Shown here: positions 29,360 to 39,097 of the stretch, in pieces
Layout of the letters: every line of letters starts with the position of its first letter
Position numbering within the stretch: the stretch's first letter is position 1
Source: Achromobacter deleyi
GTDB taxonomy: Bacteria > Pseudomonadota > Gammaproteobacteria > Burkholderiales > Burkholderiaceae_B
NCBI RefSeq assembly: GCF_016127315.1
Contig: NZ_CP065997.1
Span: forward strand, 5,642,001-5,706,000
Direction of reading: 5' to 3'
Length of the DNA stretch: 64,000 bases
The notes under the pieces: model-generated
Databases searched by the model: none
What the model saw: only the letters and a program-made list of their open reading frames with translations
Told to the model about the DNA's origin: nothing
Translations under genes and position numbers: made by a program

Positions 29360-30420
29360 ACATGAACCCCGCGCCGCCCGCACCGGCCGATGCCGCGGCC
29401 GACGCCGCCGCACTGGACTGGCTGGTGCGCCGCAAGGACCGGCCCGACGCCGCCACCGAAACCGCGTTTCGCGCCTGGCTGGCGGCCTCGCCCTTGCACG
29501 CCGAGGCCTACGCCCGCTGGCAGGCCGACTGGTCGATGCTCGACGCCGTGCCCGACACCGCGCGCGCCGCGCTGCGCGCCCTGGACGCCGCCCCGGCGAC
29601 GTCCGCGGCGCGGGCAGGACGGCGCGCGCCTGTCCCGCGCCCGGCCTGGTGGCGCCTGGCGCCGGTGGCGCTGGCTCTCTGTGCGGCGCTGTTGTGGCTG
29701 GCCATGACGCTGGCCCCGGCCACGCCCCAGTACCGCGCGCAATACGCCACCGCCCCCGGCGAACAGCAGGCCATCGTGCTGCCCGACGGCAGCCGCCTGA
29801 CGCTCGATTCGGCCACCCGCGTCGAGATCGCGTTCTATCCCCAACGGCGCGAAGTCGTGATGGCCGAAGGCCAGGCCATGTTCGAGGTCCATCCCGATCG
29901 CGCGCGCCCCTTCGACGTGATCTCCGACCAGGTCCGCGTGCGCGTCGTCGGCACGCGCTTCAACGTCCGCCACACCCCGTCGGTGCCGGGGTACGCCGGG
30001 CTGCAGGTGGAGGTGGCCGCCGGCCACGTGCGCGTCGGCCCCGAACACCCGGCCGGCTGGTGGCAGTTCTGGCTGCCCGACAGCCGCCGCTACGCCGCCG
30101 ACCTGACCGCCGGCCAGCGCCTGGCGGTCAACGCCGCCGGCATGCCCGGGCGCGTGACGCCGATCGACGCGGCCGCCGTGGCGCCCTGGCTCGAACACCG
30201 CCTGGCCTTCGACAACGCCCCGCTGGGCCAGGTGCTGGCCGAGTTCGGCCGCTACGGCCATCCGGTGCCCGCGCTGCCCGATCCGCGCGTGGCGGCCTTG
30301 CGGCTGACGGGCAGTTTCGACAGCCGCAATCCGGCCGGCTTCTACCGCATCCTGCCGCAGGCCCTGCCGGTGCGGGTGGACACCCGCGTCCAACCGCCCA
30401 GCATCGACAGCGCCCAATGA
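29356..30420 (+). CDS. FecR-like anti-sigma/signal transducer
   Basis: A 354-residue inner-membrane protein. The N-terminal cytoplasmic DUF4880 part has ALDWLVRRKDRPDAATETAFRAWL-type sequence (key LDWLVRR and FRAWL), then one membrane helix at VALALCAALLWLAMTLA. The periplasmic FecR domain follows with TAPGEQQAIVLPDGSRLTLD-type signature (LPDGSRLTLDSATRVE). It relays occupancy of the downstream receptor to the sigma factor. ATG 29356 is fixed by the ATGA overlap. Confidence 0.9.
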   Translation: MNMNPAPPAPADAAADAAALDWLVRRKDRPDAATETAFRAWLAASPLHAEAYARWQADWSMLDAVPDTARAALRALDAAPATSAARAGRRAPVPRPAWWRLAPVALALCAALLWLAMTLAPATPQYRAQYATAPGEQQAIVLPDGSRLTLDSATRVEIAFYPQRREVVMAEGQAMFEVHPDRARPFDVISDQVRVRVVGTRFNVRHTPSVPGYAGLQVEVAAGHVRVGPEHPAGWWQFWLPDSRRYAADLTAGQRLAVNAAGMPGRVTPIDAAAVAPWLEHRLAFDNAPLGQVLAEFGRYGHPVPALPDPRVAALRLTGSFDSRNPAGFYRILPQALPVRVDTRVQPPSIDSAQ

Positions 30421-30459
30421 GCGGCGCCGACATAGGGTTTTTCGAGGCTGCCGCGTCTA

Positions 30460-30484
30460 CATGAGAAATGTATCCATTCTCATG
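30460..30484. promoter_or_regulatory. palindrome upstream of the TonB receptor
   Basis: Perfect 8-bp arms CATGAGAA and TTCTCATG, 9-nt spacer, 17 nt before the receptor ATG. TGAGAAT-like half-sites are typical of Fur targets in Bordetella and related genera. A second iron-responsive operator is the likely reading. Confidence 0.55.
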
Positions 30485-30501
30485 CTCAGACGAGGACTTG
30501 C

Positions 30502-32880
30502 ATGCTACACCCCCGCTTCACTGTCGCGCCCCTGACCCTGGCGCTCTGGCTGGCGCTGGCCAGCCCGGCGCAGGCCCAGACGCCCGCGGCCGCCGTCCGC
30601 ATCCAGGCCACCCTGCCGGCCCAGCCCCTGGGCCAGTCGCTCAACGCGCTGGCGCGCCAGGCCGGCCTGGACCTGATCGCCGGCGGCGCCATGGTGCAGG
30701 GCCTGACCGCGCCCGCCGTGTCCGGCAACCTGACGGTGCAGGAAGCCTTTGAACGGGTGCTGGCGGGCAGCGGCCTGACCGCGCGCATCGACGGCGGCGC
30801 CGTGGTGGTGTCGCGCGAGACCGCCCAACCGGTGCAGCAGCTGGAGCAGATCACCGTCACGGGCAGCGAGGAAACCGCCACCAGCCCGGTCTATGGCGCC
30901 GTCGCGCGCCGCACCTCCACCGGCATCAAGACCGACAGCGACCTGCTGGAGACGCCTCAGTCGGTATCCGTGGTGACGCGCGACCAGATCGAATTGCAGG
31001 GCGCCACCGGTATCGACGAATCGCTGCGCTATACCTCGGGCGTGGTGGCCGCCGCCTACGGCCAGGACCCGCGCGGGGACTGGATCCGGGTGCGCGGCTT
31101 CGCCCCCGCCAAATACCTCGACGGGCTGCCGCTGCCGGACGGTTCCTGGACCGCCAACACCCGCTACGAGCCCTACGCGCTCGAGCGCATCGAAGTCCTG
31201 AAGGGACCGTCCTCGGTGATGTATGGCGCCCTGCCGCCCAGCGGCTTCATCAATGCCGTGAGCAAGCGGCCGCAGGCCGAGGCCGCGCGCGAGCTGGGCC
31301 TGTCCTATGGCACCGACGACCGCAAGGAACTGACCGGCGACTTCACCGGCCCGCTGACCGAGGACGGCAAGCTGCTGTACCGCGTGGTCGGCCTGGCGCG
31401 CGACAGCGGCACGCCCAGCCACTACGGCTACGACCGGCGCTACCTGCTGGCGCCGTCGCTGACCTGGAACCCCAGCGCCGACACCAGCCTGACGGTGCTG
31501 GCCATGCTGCAGGGCGCGCGCTCGCGCGGCTGGGGCGGCTTCCTGCCGGCCCAGGGCACCCTGCTGCCCAACCCCAACGGCAAGATCCGCCCCAGCTTCT
31601 ATGGCGGCGAGCCCGGCTTCGACCGCTACGAAAAGAACACCCAGTCGCTCGGCTACCTGTTCGCGCACCGCGTCAACGGTCAGCTCACCCTGCGCCAGAA
31701 CGCGCGCATGAACTGGACCGACGTGGACCATCCGTCGGTGGGCCTGCTGGGCTTCGCGCCCGGCAGCCTGACCACCCTGAACCGCTACACCTACACGCCG
31801 CGCGAGAACTCGCGCATGTTCTCGATCGACAACCAGGCCGAGTACAAGCTCGACACCGGCCCGCTGTCGCACACCTTCCTGGCCGGCTTCGACTACAAGC
31901 GCTCGCGCAACGACTACGCGGTGGGCATGGGTTTTGACGCGCCCACGCTAGACGCCTTCAACCCGGTCTACGGCAGCGCGCCGATCAAGAAGCCCGACGA
32001 CACCCAGCACACGCTGCAGGTGCAGCAGCAGATGGGCGTCTACCTGCAGGACCAGATCCGTTGGGGCGGTTGGGTCGGCACCCTGTCCGGGCGCCACGAC
32101 TGGGTCGACACCAAGACCCGTGACCTGCTGGCCAACACCCGCACCGACCAGCAGGACCGCAAGTGGTCCGGCCGCGTGGGCCTGAACTACCTGTTCGAGT
32201 CGGGCGTGTCGCCGTACGTCTCGTACGCCACCTCGTTCGAACCGGCGATCGGCCGCACCTATTCGGGCACGCCGTTCGTGCCGGTGACCGGCTCGCAGGT
32301 GGAGGCCGGCATCAAGTACCGGCCGCCCAACAGCGAATCGCTGTACACGCTGGCGGTGTTCGACCTGCGCCAGAAGAACGTGCTGGTCACGGACGTCAAC
32401 GCGCCCGTGTTCGGCTACGAGATCCAGCAGGGCGAGATCCGCTCGCGCGGCGTCGAGCTGGAAGCCCGCGCCCAGGTGACCAGCGGCGTCACCGTGATCG
32501 GCAGCTATACCTACACCGACGCCAAGGTCGAGCAGTCCACCGATCCCGCCACGCTCGGCAAGCAGGTGCAATCGCAGCCGCGCCACCAGGCGGCGCTGTG
32601 GGTGGATTACCGTTTCCCGCAGGACATCGCGCCGGGCTTCGGCCTGGGCGGCGGCGTGCGCTACACCGGCAGCAGCTACGGCGATTCGGCCAACCTGTGG
32701 AAGAGCGGCTCGAACACGCTGGTGGACGCGCAGGCGCACTACACGCGCGGCAACTGGCGCCTGCTGCTGACGGTGAACAACCTGTTCGACAAGGAATACA
32801 TCACCGCCTGCAACAGCATCACCTGGTGCTACTACGGCTATGGTCGCTCGGTGAACCTGACCGCCCGCTACGCCTGGTAA
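30502..32880 (+). CDS. TonB-dependent siderophore receptor with STN signalling domain
   Basis: A 792-residue receptor. A signal peptide ends at SPAQAQ. The STN domain (about 30-105: LPAQPLGQSLNALARQAGLD, GNLTVQEAFERVLAGSGL) contacts FecR. The TonB box lies near EQITVTGS. The plug carries ETPQSVSVVTRDQIE, IRVRGFAPAKYLDGLPLPDG and LKGPSSVMYGALPPSGFIN. The barrel ends with an aromatic residue (LTARYAW). Along with the sigma and FecR genes directly upstream it forms a complete surface-signalling unit for a ferric siderophore. Confidence 0.94.
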   Translation: MLHPRFTVAPLTLALWLALASPAQAQTPAAAVRIQATLPAQPLGQSLNALARQAGLDLIAGGAMVQGLTAPAVSGNLTVQEAFERVLAGSGLTARIDGGAVVVSRETAQPVQQLEQITVTGSEETATSPVYGAVARRTSTGIKTDSDLLETPQSVSVVTRDQIELQGATGIDESLRYTSGVVAAAYGQDPRGDWIRVRGFAPAKYLDGLPLPDGSWTANTRYEPYALERIEVLKGPSSVMYGALPPSGFINAVSKRPQAEAARELGLSYGTDDRKELTGDFTGPLTEDGKLLYRVVGLARDSGTPSHYGYDRRYLLAPSLTWNPSADTSLTVLAMLQGARSRGWGGFLPAQGTLLPNPNGKIRPSFYGGEPGFDRYEKNTQSLGYLFAHRVNGQLTLRQNARMNWTDVDHPSVGLLGFAPGSLTTLNRYTYTPRENSRMFSIDNQAEYKLDTGPLSHTFLAGFDYKRSRNDYAVGMGFDAPTLDAFNPVYGSAPIKKPDDTQHTLQVQQQMGVYLQDQIRWGGWVGTLSGRHDWVDTKTRDLLANTRTDQQDRKWSGRVGLNYLFESGVSPYVSYATSFEPAIGRTYSGTPFVPVTGSQVEAGIKYRPPNSESLYTLAVFDLRQKNVLVTDVNAPVFGYEIQQGEIRSRGVELEARAQVTSGVTVIGSYTYTDAKVEQSTDPATLGKQVQSQPRHQAALWVDYRFPQDIAPGFGLGGGVRYTGSSYGDSANLWKSGSNTLVDAQAHYTRGNWRLLLTVNNLFDKEYITACNSITWCYYGYGRSVNLTARYAW

Positions 32881-32904
32881 CGGTGGCGCAAGGCGCGGCC
32901 CTGC

Positions 32905-32923
32905 GCGCGGCGGTCCGCCGCGC
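32905..32923 (+). terminator. weak hairpin after the TonB receptor
   Basis: GCGCGGC and GCCGCGC pair around a short loop 25 nt after the stop. No T-run follows. Confidence 0.35.
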
Positions 32924-32985
32924 CGGGCCGCGGGCGGCCGCCAGACGCCCGGTATAGTGACGGTCCAGACCTACCGGACACGCGC

Positions 32986-34887
32986 ATGAGCTTCCTCGAC
33001 AAACTGCTGGCCAGAAAGGCCGCGCCGACCCCCGGCGCCACCGATGCCCCCTCGCCCGCCACGGCCCCCGCCGCCCAGGCCGAGGCGCCGGCCACGGAAG
33101 CCCCGATCCGCGCCTACGACGCCTACGGCCGCGAAATCTTCGTGCCGCGCGACCAGTGGCGCGACAACGTGCTGGCCGGCGCCATCGAGCGCCACTGGGA
33201 CGACGCCGACTCCCTGTCCGGCCTGATCGTCCAGTCGCTCGGCGACGGCTTCATCGATGAAATGGTCAGGCCCGTGGACCGCCTGGTCGAACTGCAACCC
33301 GGCGCCGAACGCGGCGTGGTGCTGCAGGCCATCGTCTACATGAAGACCGGCCGCCTGGACGAGGCCGAGCGCGCGCTGCGCGGCTTCATCGGCCAGCATG
33401 GCGAAACCGGCGTGGTGCTGACCAACCTGGCCAAGATCCAGGACGAGCGCGGCGACGAGCCCGCCGCCGTGGAAACGCTGTGGCGCGCGCTGGAACTGGA
33501 CCCCAACCAGGAAAACGGCCTGGGCTGGTATGAAGCCATCCACCGCGAACACGGCGGCGATGCGGCCGGCGTGGCCGCCATGCGCAAGGTCGCCGCGCTG
33601 CCCGGCAGCTGGCGCGCGCAACTGTGGCTGGCGCACGGCGAACTGGGCTCGCACAACCTGTCGGGCGCGCTCGCGATGTACCTGGAAGCGCTGGCGCGCG
33701 CCGGCACGCCCACGCCCGCCGACCTGCTGGCGCAGATGAGCGGCGACCTGGGCAACGCCGGCGCGATCGAGCCGATCGTCGAACTGGCCGGGCCGCGCTT
33801 CGATGCGGCAAGCCACGGCATCCAGGTCGGCAACAACCTGATCCGCGCCTACGTCGAACTGGGCCGGCCCGGCGAGGCCCGCGCCATCCTCGACCAGCTC
33901 TACGCGCAACAGCGCCCCGACTGGAAGGACAACCTGGCCTATTGGGACACCGAACTGGCGCGCGCCGCCCTGGGCGACGGCGCGGCCGAGCCGGCGCAGA
34001 TGCGGCTGGCCATGCTGCTGGGCCGCGGCCCGGTCTGGCTGACGCCCGATTCGCCCGCGGCGGCGCTGTTCACACCGGTGACGCCCGATCGTCCGCTGGT
34101 GTCGCTCCTGGGCGGCTCGGCCGAGATCGGCGCCGCGCCCGAGCGCGCCGAGCGGCAACTGGCCGACGCCACCGGCCGCCTGAGCCGCGCCCTGCCGCTG
34201 TACTTCAACGAGCAGTTGGCGCTGCGCTGCGGCCTGCGCACGCAGACGCTGGTGCCGTGGCTGACCGAACCGCATCCCGGCTTCCTGCTGAGCGGCGCGG
34301 CCTGGGACGACGCCGATGCCATCGGCTACGCGCAGCAGTGCGAGGCGCAAAGCGACTACGTGGTGATCTCGCACCTGGTCACCACCGCCGAGCCGTGGCG
34401 CGCCGAGGTGCGCGTGGTGCGCACCGAAGACGCCGAGTGCGTCGGCGCCCTGTCGGCCGAATTCCCGATGGCCGACCCGACCGCCGCGATCCAGCGCCTG
34501 ACGGAAGAGTTGGTGGCGCTGGTGGGCCGCGCCACCGCCCAGCCGCCGCTGGCGACGCCGGCCAACTACACGGTGCCGGACGGCGCGGCCTTCCCGTATT
34601 ACCTGCTGCGCCTGGAACAGCTGCTGGCGGTACGCTGCAACGGCGCCAACCCGGAGCAGCCGGGCCAGCTCAACGGCGAACGCGAGATCCTCGACGGCAA
34701 CCTGCGCCAGTGCCTGGACTTCCCAAAGAGCGTCAACGCGCGCCTGCTGCTGGCGCAGACCGTGCGCGCCATGAAGAGGGTGCGGCCCGACGTGGTGGCC
34801 GAATTCGAGGAAAAGATCGCGCGGCTGCAACGCGAGCAGCCGCTGGCGGGACCGGCGCAAGCTGCGGTGCAGGCGTTGCTGGACTGA
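32986..34887 (+). CDS. TPR-like repeat protein of unknown function
   Basis: A 633-residue soluble protein. Residues 8-38 are an Ala/Pro-rich linker. Residues about 40-350 contain helical repeats of TPR character (VLQAIVYMKTGRLDEAERALRG, NLAKIQDERGDEPAAVETLWRALELDPNQ-type units). The C-terminal 280 residues are distinct, with ALFTPVTPDRPLVSLLGG and a final helical segment. No signal peptide. It has its own short promoter gap after the receptor gene; no functional partner can be named. The quoted repeat motifs show the TPR pattern of a small residue at helix A and A/P at the end. Confidence 0.72.
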   Translation: MSFLDKLLARKAAPTPGATDAPSPATAPAAQAEAPATEAPIRAYDAYGREIFVPRDQWRDNVLAGAIERHWDDADSLSGLIVQSLGDGFIDEMVRPVDRLVELQPGAERGVVLQAIVYMKTGRLDEAERALRGFIGQHGETGVVLTNLAKIQDERGDEPAAVETLWRALELDPNQENGLGWYEAIHREHGGDAAGVAAMRKVAALPGSWRAQLWLAHGELGSHNLSGALAMYLEALARAGTPTPADLLAQMSGDLGNAGAIEPIVELAGPRFDAASHGIQVGNNLIRAYVELGRPGEARAILDQLYAQQRPDWKDNLAYWDTELARAALGDGAAEPAQMRLAMLLGRGPVWLTPDSPAAALFTPVTPDRPLVSLLGGSAEIGAAPERAERQLADATGRLSRALPLYFNEQLALRCGLRTQTLVPWLTEPHPGFLLSGAAWDDADAIGYAQQCEAQSDYVVISHLVTTAEPWRAEVRVVRTEDAECVGALSAEFPMADPTAAIQRLTEELVALVGRATAQPPLATPANYTVPDGAAFPYYLLRLEQLLAVRCNGANPEQPGQLNGEREILDGNLRQCLDFPKSVNARLLLAQTVRAMKRVRPDVVAEFEEKIARLQREQPLAGPAQAAVQALLD

Positions 34888-34930
34888 GGGCTCGCCGACG
34901 CCCGCGTGGGCGGCCACTGCCGGCGCCGGC

Positions 34931-36058
34931 TTACAGGGCGCGCGCGATCACCAGCCGCTGGATGTCGCTGGTGCCTTCGTAGATCTGGCACACGCGCACG
35001 TCGCGGTAGATGCGCCCCACCGGGAAGTCAGCCAGGTAGCCGTAGCCGCCCAGCGTCTGGATCGCGGCCGAGCAGACCTTCTCGGCCATCTCGGAGGCGA
35101 ACAGCTTGGCCATCGAGGCCTCGGTCAGCGCCGGCCTGCCAGCCTCGCGCAACGCCGCCGCGTGCAGCACCATCTGCCGCGCCGCGTGGATCTGGGTGGC
35201 CATGTCGGCCAGCCGAAACGACACCGCCTGATGCTCCATGATGGGCTTGCCGAAGGCCTGGCGGTCGCGCGCATAGTCGCGCGCGCACTCGAACGCGGCG
35301 CGCGCCATGCCGACCGACTGCGAGGCGATGCCGATGCGGCCGCCCTCCAGGTTCGACAGCGCGATCTTGTAGCCCTCGCCCTCTTCGCCCAGCCGCCACG
35401 CGGCGGGAATGCGCATGTCCTCGAAGGCGATCTGGCAGGTGTCCGACAGATGCTGGCCGAGCTTGTCCTCGACCCGCACCACCTCGTAGCCCGGGGTGTC
35501 AGTCGGCACGATGAAGGCCGAGATGCCGCGCTTGCCGGCCTGCGGATCGGTCACCGCGAACACGATCACCAGCTGCCCGGTGCGGCCCGAGGTGATGAAC
35601 TGCTTGGCGCCGTTGAGCACGTAGTGGTCGCCGTCGCGCACCGCGCGGGTGCGCAGGCTGCTGGCGTCGGAACCGGCCTGCGGTTCGGTCAGGGCGAAGC
35701 CGCCGATGTGCGCGCCGCTGGCCAGCGGCCGCAGGAACTGGTCCTTTTGCGCGTCGGTGCCGTACTTCAAAATCGGCATGCAGGCGACCGAGTTGTGCAC
35801 GCTCATGATGGTCGAGCAGGCGCCGTTGCCGGCCGCGATTTCTTCCAGCGCCACGGCGTACGACAGGTAGCCGCTGGCGTTGCCGTCCCATTCCTCCGGC
35901 ACCAGCATGCCGAAGAAACCGAGGTCGGCCATCTCGCGGATGGCGTCGGCCGGATAGTGGTGCTCGCGGTCCCAGCGTTCGGAATTCGGCGCCAGGCGTT
36001 CCTGCGCGAAACGGCGCGCCATGTCCTGCACGCTGAGCTGTTCTTCGGTCAATAGCAT
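34931..36058 (-). CDS. acyl-CoA dehydrogenase
   Basis: A 375-residue FAD enzyme that introduces an alpha-beta double bond in acyl-CoA. Signature sequences visible: [29 protein letters not shown], and [16 protein letters not shown]. The putative catalytic Glu is Glu361 ([10 protein letters not shown]), the position used in short- and medium-chain enzymes. The start at 36058 gives the standard [19 protein letters not shown] opening; the frame upstream to 36343 is not conserved. Chain-length preference cannot be set; short or branched chains are likely. No electron-transfer partner nearby. Confidence 0.92.
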   Translation of the reverse strand: MLLTEEQLSVQDMARRFAQERLAPNSERWDREHHYPADAIREMADLGFFGMLVPEEWDGNASGYLSYAVALEEIAAGNGACSTIMSVHNSVACMPILKYGTDAQKDQFLRPLASGAHIGGFALTEPQAGSDASSLRTRAVRDGDHYVLNGAKQFITSGRTGQLVIVFAVTDPQAGKRGISAFIVPTDTPGYEVVRVEDKLGQHLSDTCQIAFEDMRIPAAWRLGEEGEGYKIALSNLEGGRIGIASQSVGMARAAFECARDYARDRQAFGKPIMEHQAVSFRLADMATQIHAARQMVLHAAALREAGRPALTEASMAKLFASEMAEKVCSAAIQTLGGYGYLADFPVGRIYRDVRVCQIYEGTSDIQRLVIARAL

Positions 36059-36186
36059 GTTCGATGTCTCCTGGTCGGGCAGTGCCGGACTGGCGCGGGT
36101 GGACGCCGTCCGTGTTCTCTTGCGCGGGCCGGCCGCCCGGGATGCGGGCGCGGCACGATTGCGAGGATACACCGGGGCAGCGCCCG

Positions 36187-36633
36187 CTAGCGCTCCGTGC
36201 AGTGCGGATGCAGCTTGAGCCGTCGGTGGAAGTCCTGCGCCAGCTGGTCCATGCGGATCGTGGCGAAGCGCTCCAGCAGCAGCCGGCGCGACTCGGCCAT
36301 CGCGCCCTCGAGCCCGGCGTTGACGGCCTGCTCCACCAGGCACTTCGGTTCGCTCTGGTCCAGCCCCAAGGCGAAGATCGGCGGCTCGCCCAGCGCCTGG
36401 TAGACGTCCAGCAGGGTCAGCTCGGACAACGGGCGCGTCAGCACCCAGCCGCCGCCGTGGCCTTTTTCCGATTGCACGTAGCCGCGCTCGCGCAGGCCGG
36501 ACATCATGCGCCGCACCACCACGGGATTGGTGTTGAGCATCTTGCCGATGGTCTCGGAGGTCAGCGGCGCATCCTGCTCCGCCATGTGCAGCAGCACGTG
36601 CAGCATGCGGGACAGGCGGTTATCGCTGCGCAT
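36187..36633 (-). CDS. Rrf2 family transcriptional regulator
   Basis: A 148-residue protein: N-terminal winged helix ([46 protein letters not shown] wing), then a helical tail. Only one Cys lies in the central region (KCLVEQ) plus one near the end, so the three-Cys cluster site of IscR/NsrR is absent, as in YwnA-type members. Divergent from the CPYC flavoprotein, which it probably controls through the palindrome at 36668-36707. Confidence 0.9.
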   Translation of the reverse strand: MRSDNRLSRMLHVLLHMAEQDAPLTSETIGKMLNTNPVVVRRMMSGLRERGYVQSEKGHGGGWVLTRPLSELTLLDVYQALGEPPIFALGLDQSEPKCLVEQAVNAGLEGAMAESRRLLLERFATIRMDQLAQDFHRRLKLHPHCTER

Positions 36634-36667
36634 GGAAAGACTCCTGGTTCATGGTTTGAAACATTAT

Positions 36668-36707
36668 AAGTTGCATGAACGGACAGGATCGCCGTATCAT
36701 GCAACTT
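36668..36707. promoter_or_regulatory. palindromic operator between the Rrf2 gene and the flavoprotein gene
   Basis: Perfect 11-bp inverted repeat AAGTTGCATGA (36668-36678) and TCATGCAACTT (36697-36707), spacer 18 nt, in the 93-base divergent gap. Its right arm is 20 nt before the flavoprotein ATG, suited to repression by the adjacent Rrf2 protein. Confidence 0.7.
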
Positions 36708-36726
36708 CTAAAGTATCGAGAAATCC

Positions 36727-37686
36727 ATGAAGCCCGAAAAACTGCTCTCCAGCTATGACGCCGTCATCATCGGCGGCAGCTTCGCCGGCCTCTCGGCCGC
36801 CATGCAACTGGCCCGCGCCCGCCGCCGCATCGCCCTGGTGGATGCCGGCCAGCCGCGCAACCGCTTCTCCACGCATTCCCACGGCTTCCTGGGCCAGGAC
36901 GGCAAGACGCCGGCCGAGATCGTGGCCGTGGGCCGCGCCCAGCTGGCCGCCTACCGCACCGTGGATTTCATCGACGGCACCGCCGCCAGCGCCAGCGGCG
37001 AATCGGGACGCTTCAGCGTCGTCATGGAGGACGGCCGCGAACTGCGCGCCGCCCGCCTGATCCTGGCCATCGGCGTGCGCGACGAACTGCCCGCCCTGCC
37101 CGGCCTGCGCGAACGCTGGGGCCAGACGGTGCTGCATTGCCCGTACTGCCACGGCTATGAGGTGGCCGACCAGCCGCTGGGCGTGCTGGCCGCCCACCCC
37201 ATGTCGTCGCATCAGGCCGCGCTGCTGCCCGATTGGGGCCCCACCACTTATTTCACGCAGGGCGAGTTCGAGCCGGATGCCGAACAGAGCGCGCTGCTGA
37301 CCGCCCGCGGCGTGCGCATCGAGCGCACCCCGGTGACGCAATTGCTGGGCCCGGCGCCGCGCATCGACGCGGTGCAACTGGCCGACGGCCGCCGCCTGCT
37401 GGTCAATGCGCTGTTCGTCGCCAGCCGCGTGCACATGAGCAGCCCGCTGGCGATGCAGCTGGGCTGCGCCTTCGATGAGGGGCCGCTGGGGCCGTACCTG
37501 CGCGTCGATGATTTCAAGCAGACCACGGTGCCCGGCGTCTACGCGGCGGGCGACGCCAGCACGGCGATGGGCAACGCCACCCTGGCCAGCGCCGCGGGCG
37601 TCATGGCCGGCGTCGGCGTGCACCAGTCGCTGGTGCAGGATGATCCCGCCAAATGCCGGCGGGCGCAGGACGGCAGGCCCGTCTAG
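36727..37686 (+). CDS. thioredoxin-reductase-like FAD/NAD(P) oxidoreductase
   Basis: A 319-residue flavoprotein. The FAD Rossmann motif is IIGGSFAGLSAAMQLARA near residue 14, redox centre CPYC at Cys138/Cys141 (VLHCPYCHGYE), and the C-terminal FAD motif GVYAAGDAS. It resembles TrxB and the Bacillus/Streptomyces thioredoxin reductase-like family rather than a holomycin-type oxidase, though the physiological partner is unknown. Shares a bidirectional control region with the Rrf2 gene. Confidence 0.9.
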   Translation: MKPEKLLSSYDAVIIGGSFAGLSAAMQLARARRRIALVDAGQPRNRFSTHSHGFLGQDGKTPAEIVAVGRAQLAAYRTVDFIDGTAASASGESGRFSVVMEDGRELRAARLILAIGVRDELPALPGLRERWGQTVLHCPYCHGYEVADQPLGVLAAHPMSSHQAALLPDWGPTTYFTQGEFEPDAEQSALLTARGVRIERTPVTQLLGPAPRIDAVQLADGRRLLVNALFVASRVHMSSPLAMQLGCAFDEGPLGPYLRVDDFKQTTVPGVYAAGDASTAMGNATLASAAGVMAGVGVHQSLVQDDPAKCRRAQDGRPV

Positions 37687-37753
37687 GCGAGCGCGCGGAC
37701 CGCGCCGCGACGGCGGCCGCCGGCCGCGCGGCGTCCGGGCGCATGGCCGCCGT

Positions 37754-39097
37754 TCAGGTGCATTGCCACAGATGCGCGCTGACGCGGCAATGCCCGCACC
37801 AGAAGCTGTAGTTGCAGCCGCCGCTGCCCCACATCCAGTCGCCGCCGTCCGCCTGCGGCAGGTCGGAATCCAGCTGCATCGCGAACGACATGCGCCGCTC
37901 GCAGTCCGGGCAGGCGGGGTATTCGGCGGACTGCACCCAGCTGGGCGGCCCGCCGACGCGGCTCAGGTTCTGGCGGCCGTTGGACTCGCCCCAGTCCTGC
38001 CAGGCCCAGCGCGCCGGCGCCTGGAACAAGGCCACGTCGGCCTCGCGCAGCGGTTCGGCGGGAAACTCCGGCGTCACCGGCTCGGCCTGGCGCTGCGACG
38101 GATGCGCCTGCGGCGCGCCGTCGCCGTCGTGGCGGAAGAAGAGGATCGGGCCGTCCTGTTCCCACCCCTGGCAGGACAGGCAGGTGGCCAGCGTCAGCGG
38201 CGTTGGGCAATCGATGCCGGCCAGCACGGGCTGGGGCAGCGTCAAGAGGCGATGCAGCGGCCCGTGGCACAGGCCGCAGGTGGCCGCGAGCGTGCCGCCC
38301 ATGTGGCCCTGCGCGACGGCAGGCGCGGCCTCGGCCCCCGGGAAACCCCAGCTGGGATGCAGGCGCTGGATCTCGCGCCGCCACTCGGGTTGCGAGGCGG
38401 CCATCTGCTTGCGCTGCGCCGCGTCGAAGCGGATGTGCAGGGGTCGCTCGCCGTGCAGCGCACGCGCCTGGCCGCCTTCGTCGGCATAGCCCACTTCCAT
38501 CAGCCAATAGATGGCGTCGGGATCCACGCCTCCCGCGAAGGCCTGGCGCCAGACGCGCAGCACCGTCTCCGGCTGCCGCGAGTGCAACACGGCGCGGGCG
38601 CGCAATGAATCCGGCGAATCGCCTTCGATCCGTGGCGGCAATTGCGCCAGCCATGCTCGCGCCGTTTCGGCATCGAGCGCGCGCCAGGCGTGGTCGGCAT
38701 TGAAGCGCGGCCCGCCCGCGCCGGCCTCAACGGCCGCCAGCAACGCCGGCCAGGCGCCGGCGAACAGCCCGGGCCACTGCACCGCCGCCGAATCCAGCAC
38801 CTCGGCCAGCGCCTTGGCGGTCTCGCCGTCCCGCGCGCGCCGCCACACCCGCCGCAGGGTCTCGGCGTAGGTGACGTCGTCCATCAGGTCCAGCGCGGCG
38901 TCGATGAAGGTGGCGTGCTCCAGCCCGCGATCCAGGAACAGCGTGACCAGTTCTCCCAACGCCGCCGGATCGTCGCGGCGCAATCGCAGCACCTGGCCCA
39001 TCGGATCATTGTTCTTCCAGCCCAGCCGCGCGTAGGCGTCGACGATCTGCGCGGGCGACAGCGCGGCCGGCGCGCCCGTATCGCGGGCTTGCGTCAT
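37754..39097 (-). CDS. CxxC-rich hypothetical protein (DUF1963-like)
   Basis: A 447-residue soluble protein. The N-terminal third is helical; the C-terminal half has four CxxC pairs (CGLCHG, CLSCQG, CPDCERRM, CGHC), suggesting zinc-stabilised domains. The spacing and SFAMQLDSDLPQAD region recall DUF1963/YwqG-like folds. ATG 39097 overlaps the stop of the DUF2971 gene (ATGA), so the two are coupled. Function unknown. Confidence 0.7.
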   Translation of the reverse strand: MTQARDTGAPAALSPAQIVDAYARLGWKNNDPMGQVLRLRRDDPAALGELVTLFLDRGLEHATFIDAALDLMDDVTYAETLRRVWRRARDGETAKALAEVLDSAAVQWPGLFAGAWPALLAAVEAGAGGPRFNADHAWRALDAETARAWLAQLPPRIEGDSPDSLRARAVLHSRQPETVLRVWRQAFAGGVDPDAIYWLMEVGYADEGGQARALHGERPLHIRFDAAQRKQMAASQPEWRREIQRLHPSWGFPGAEAAPAVAQGHMGGTLAATCGLCHGPLHRLLTLPQPVLAGIDCPTPLTLATCLSCQGWEQDGPILFFRHDGDGAPQAHPSQRQAEPVTPEFPAEPLREADVALFQAPARWAWQDWGESNGRQNLSRVGGPPSWVQSAEYPACPDCERRMSFAMQLDSDLPQADGGDWMWGSGGCNYSFWCGHCRVSAHLWQCT

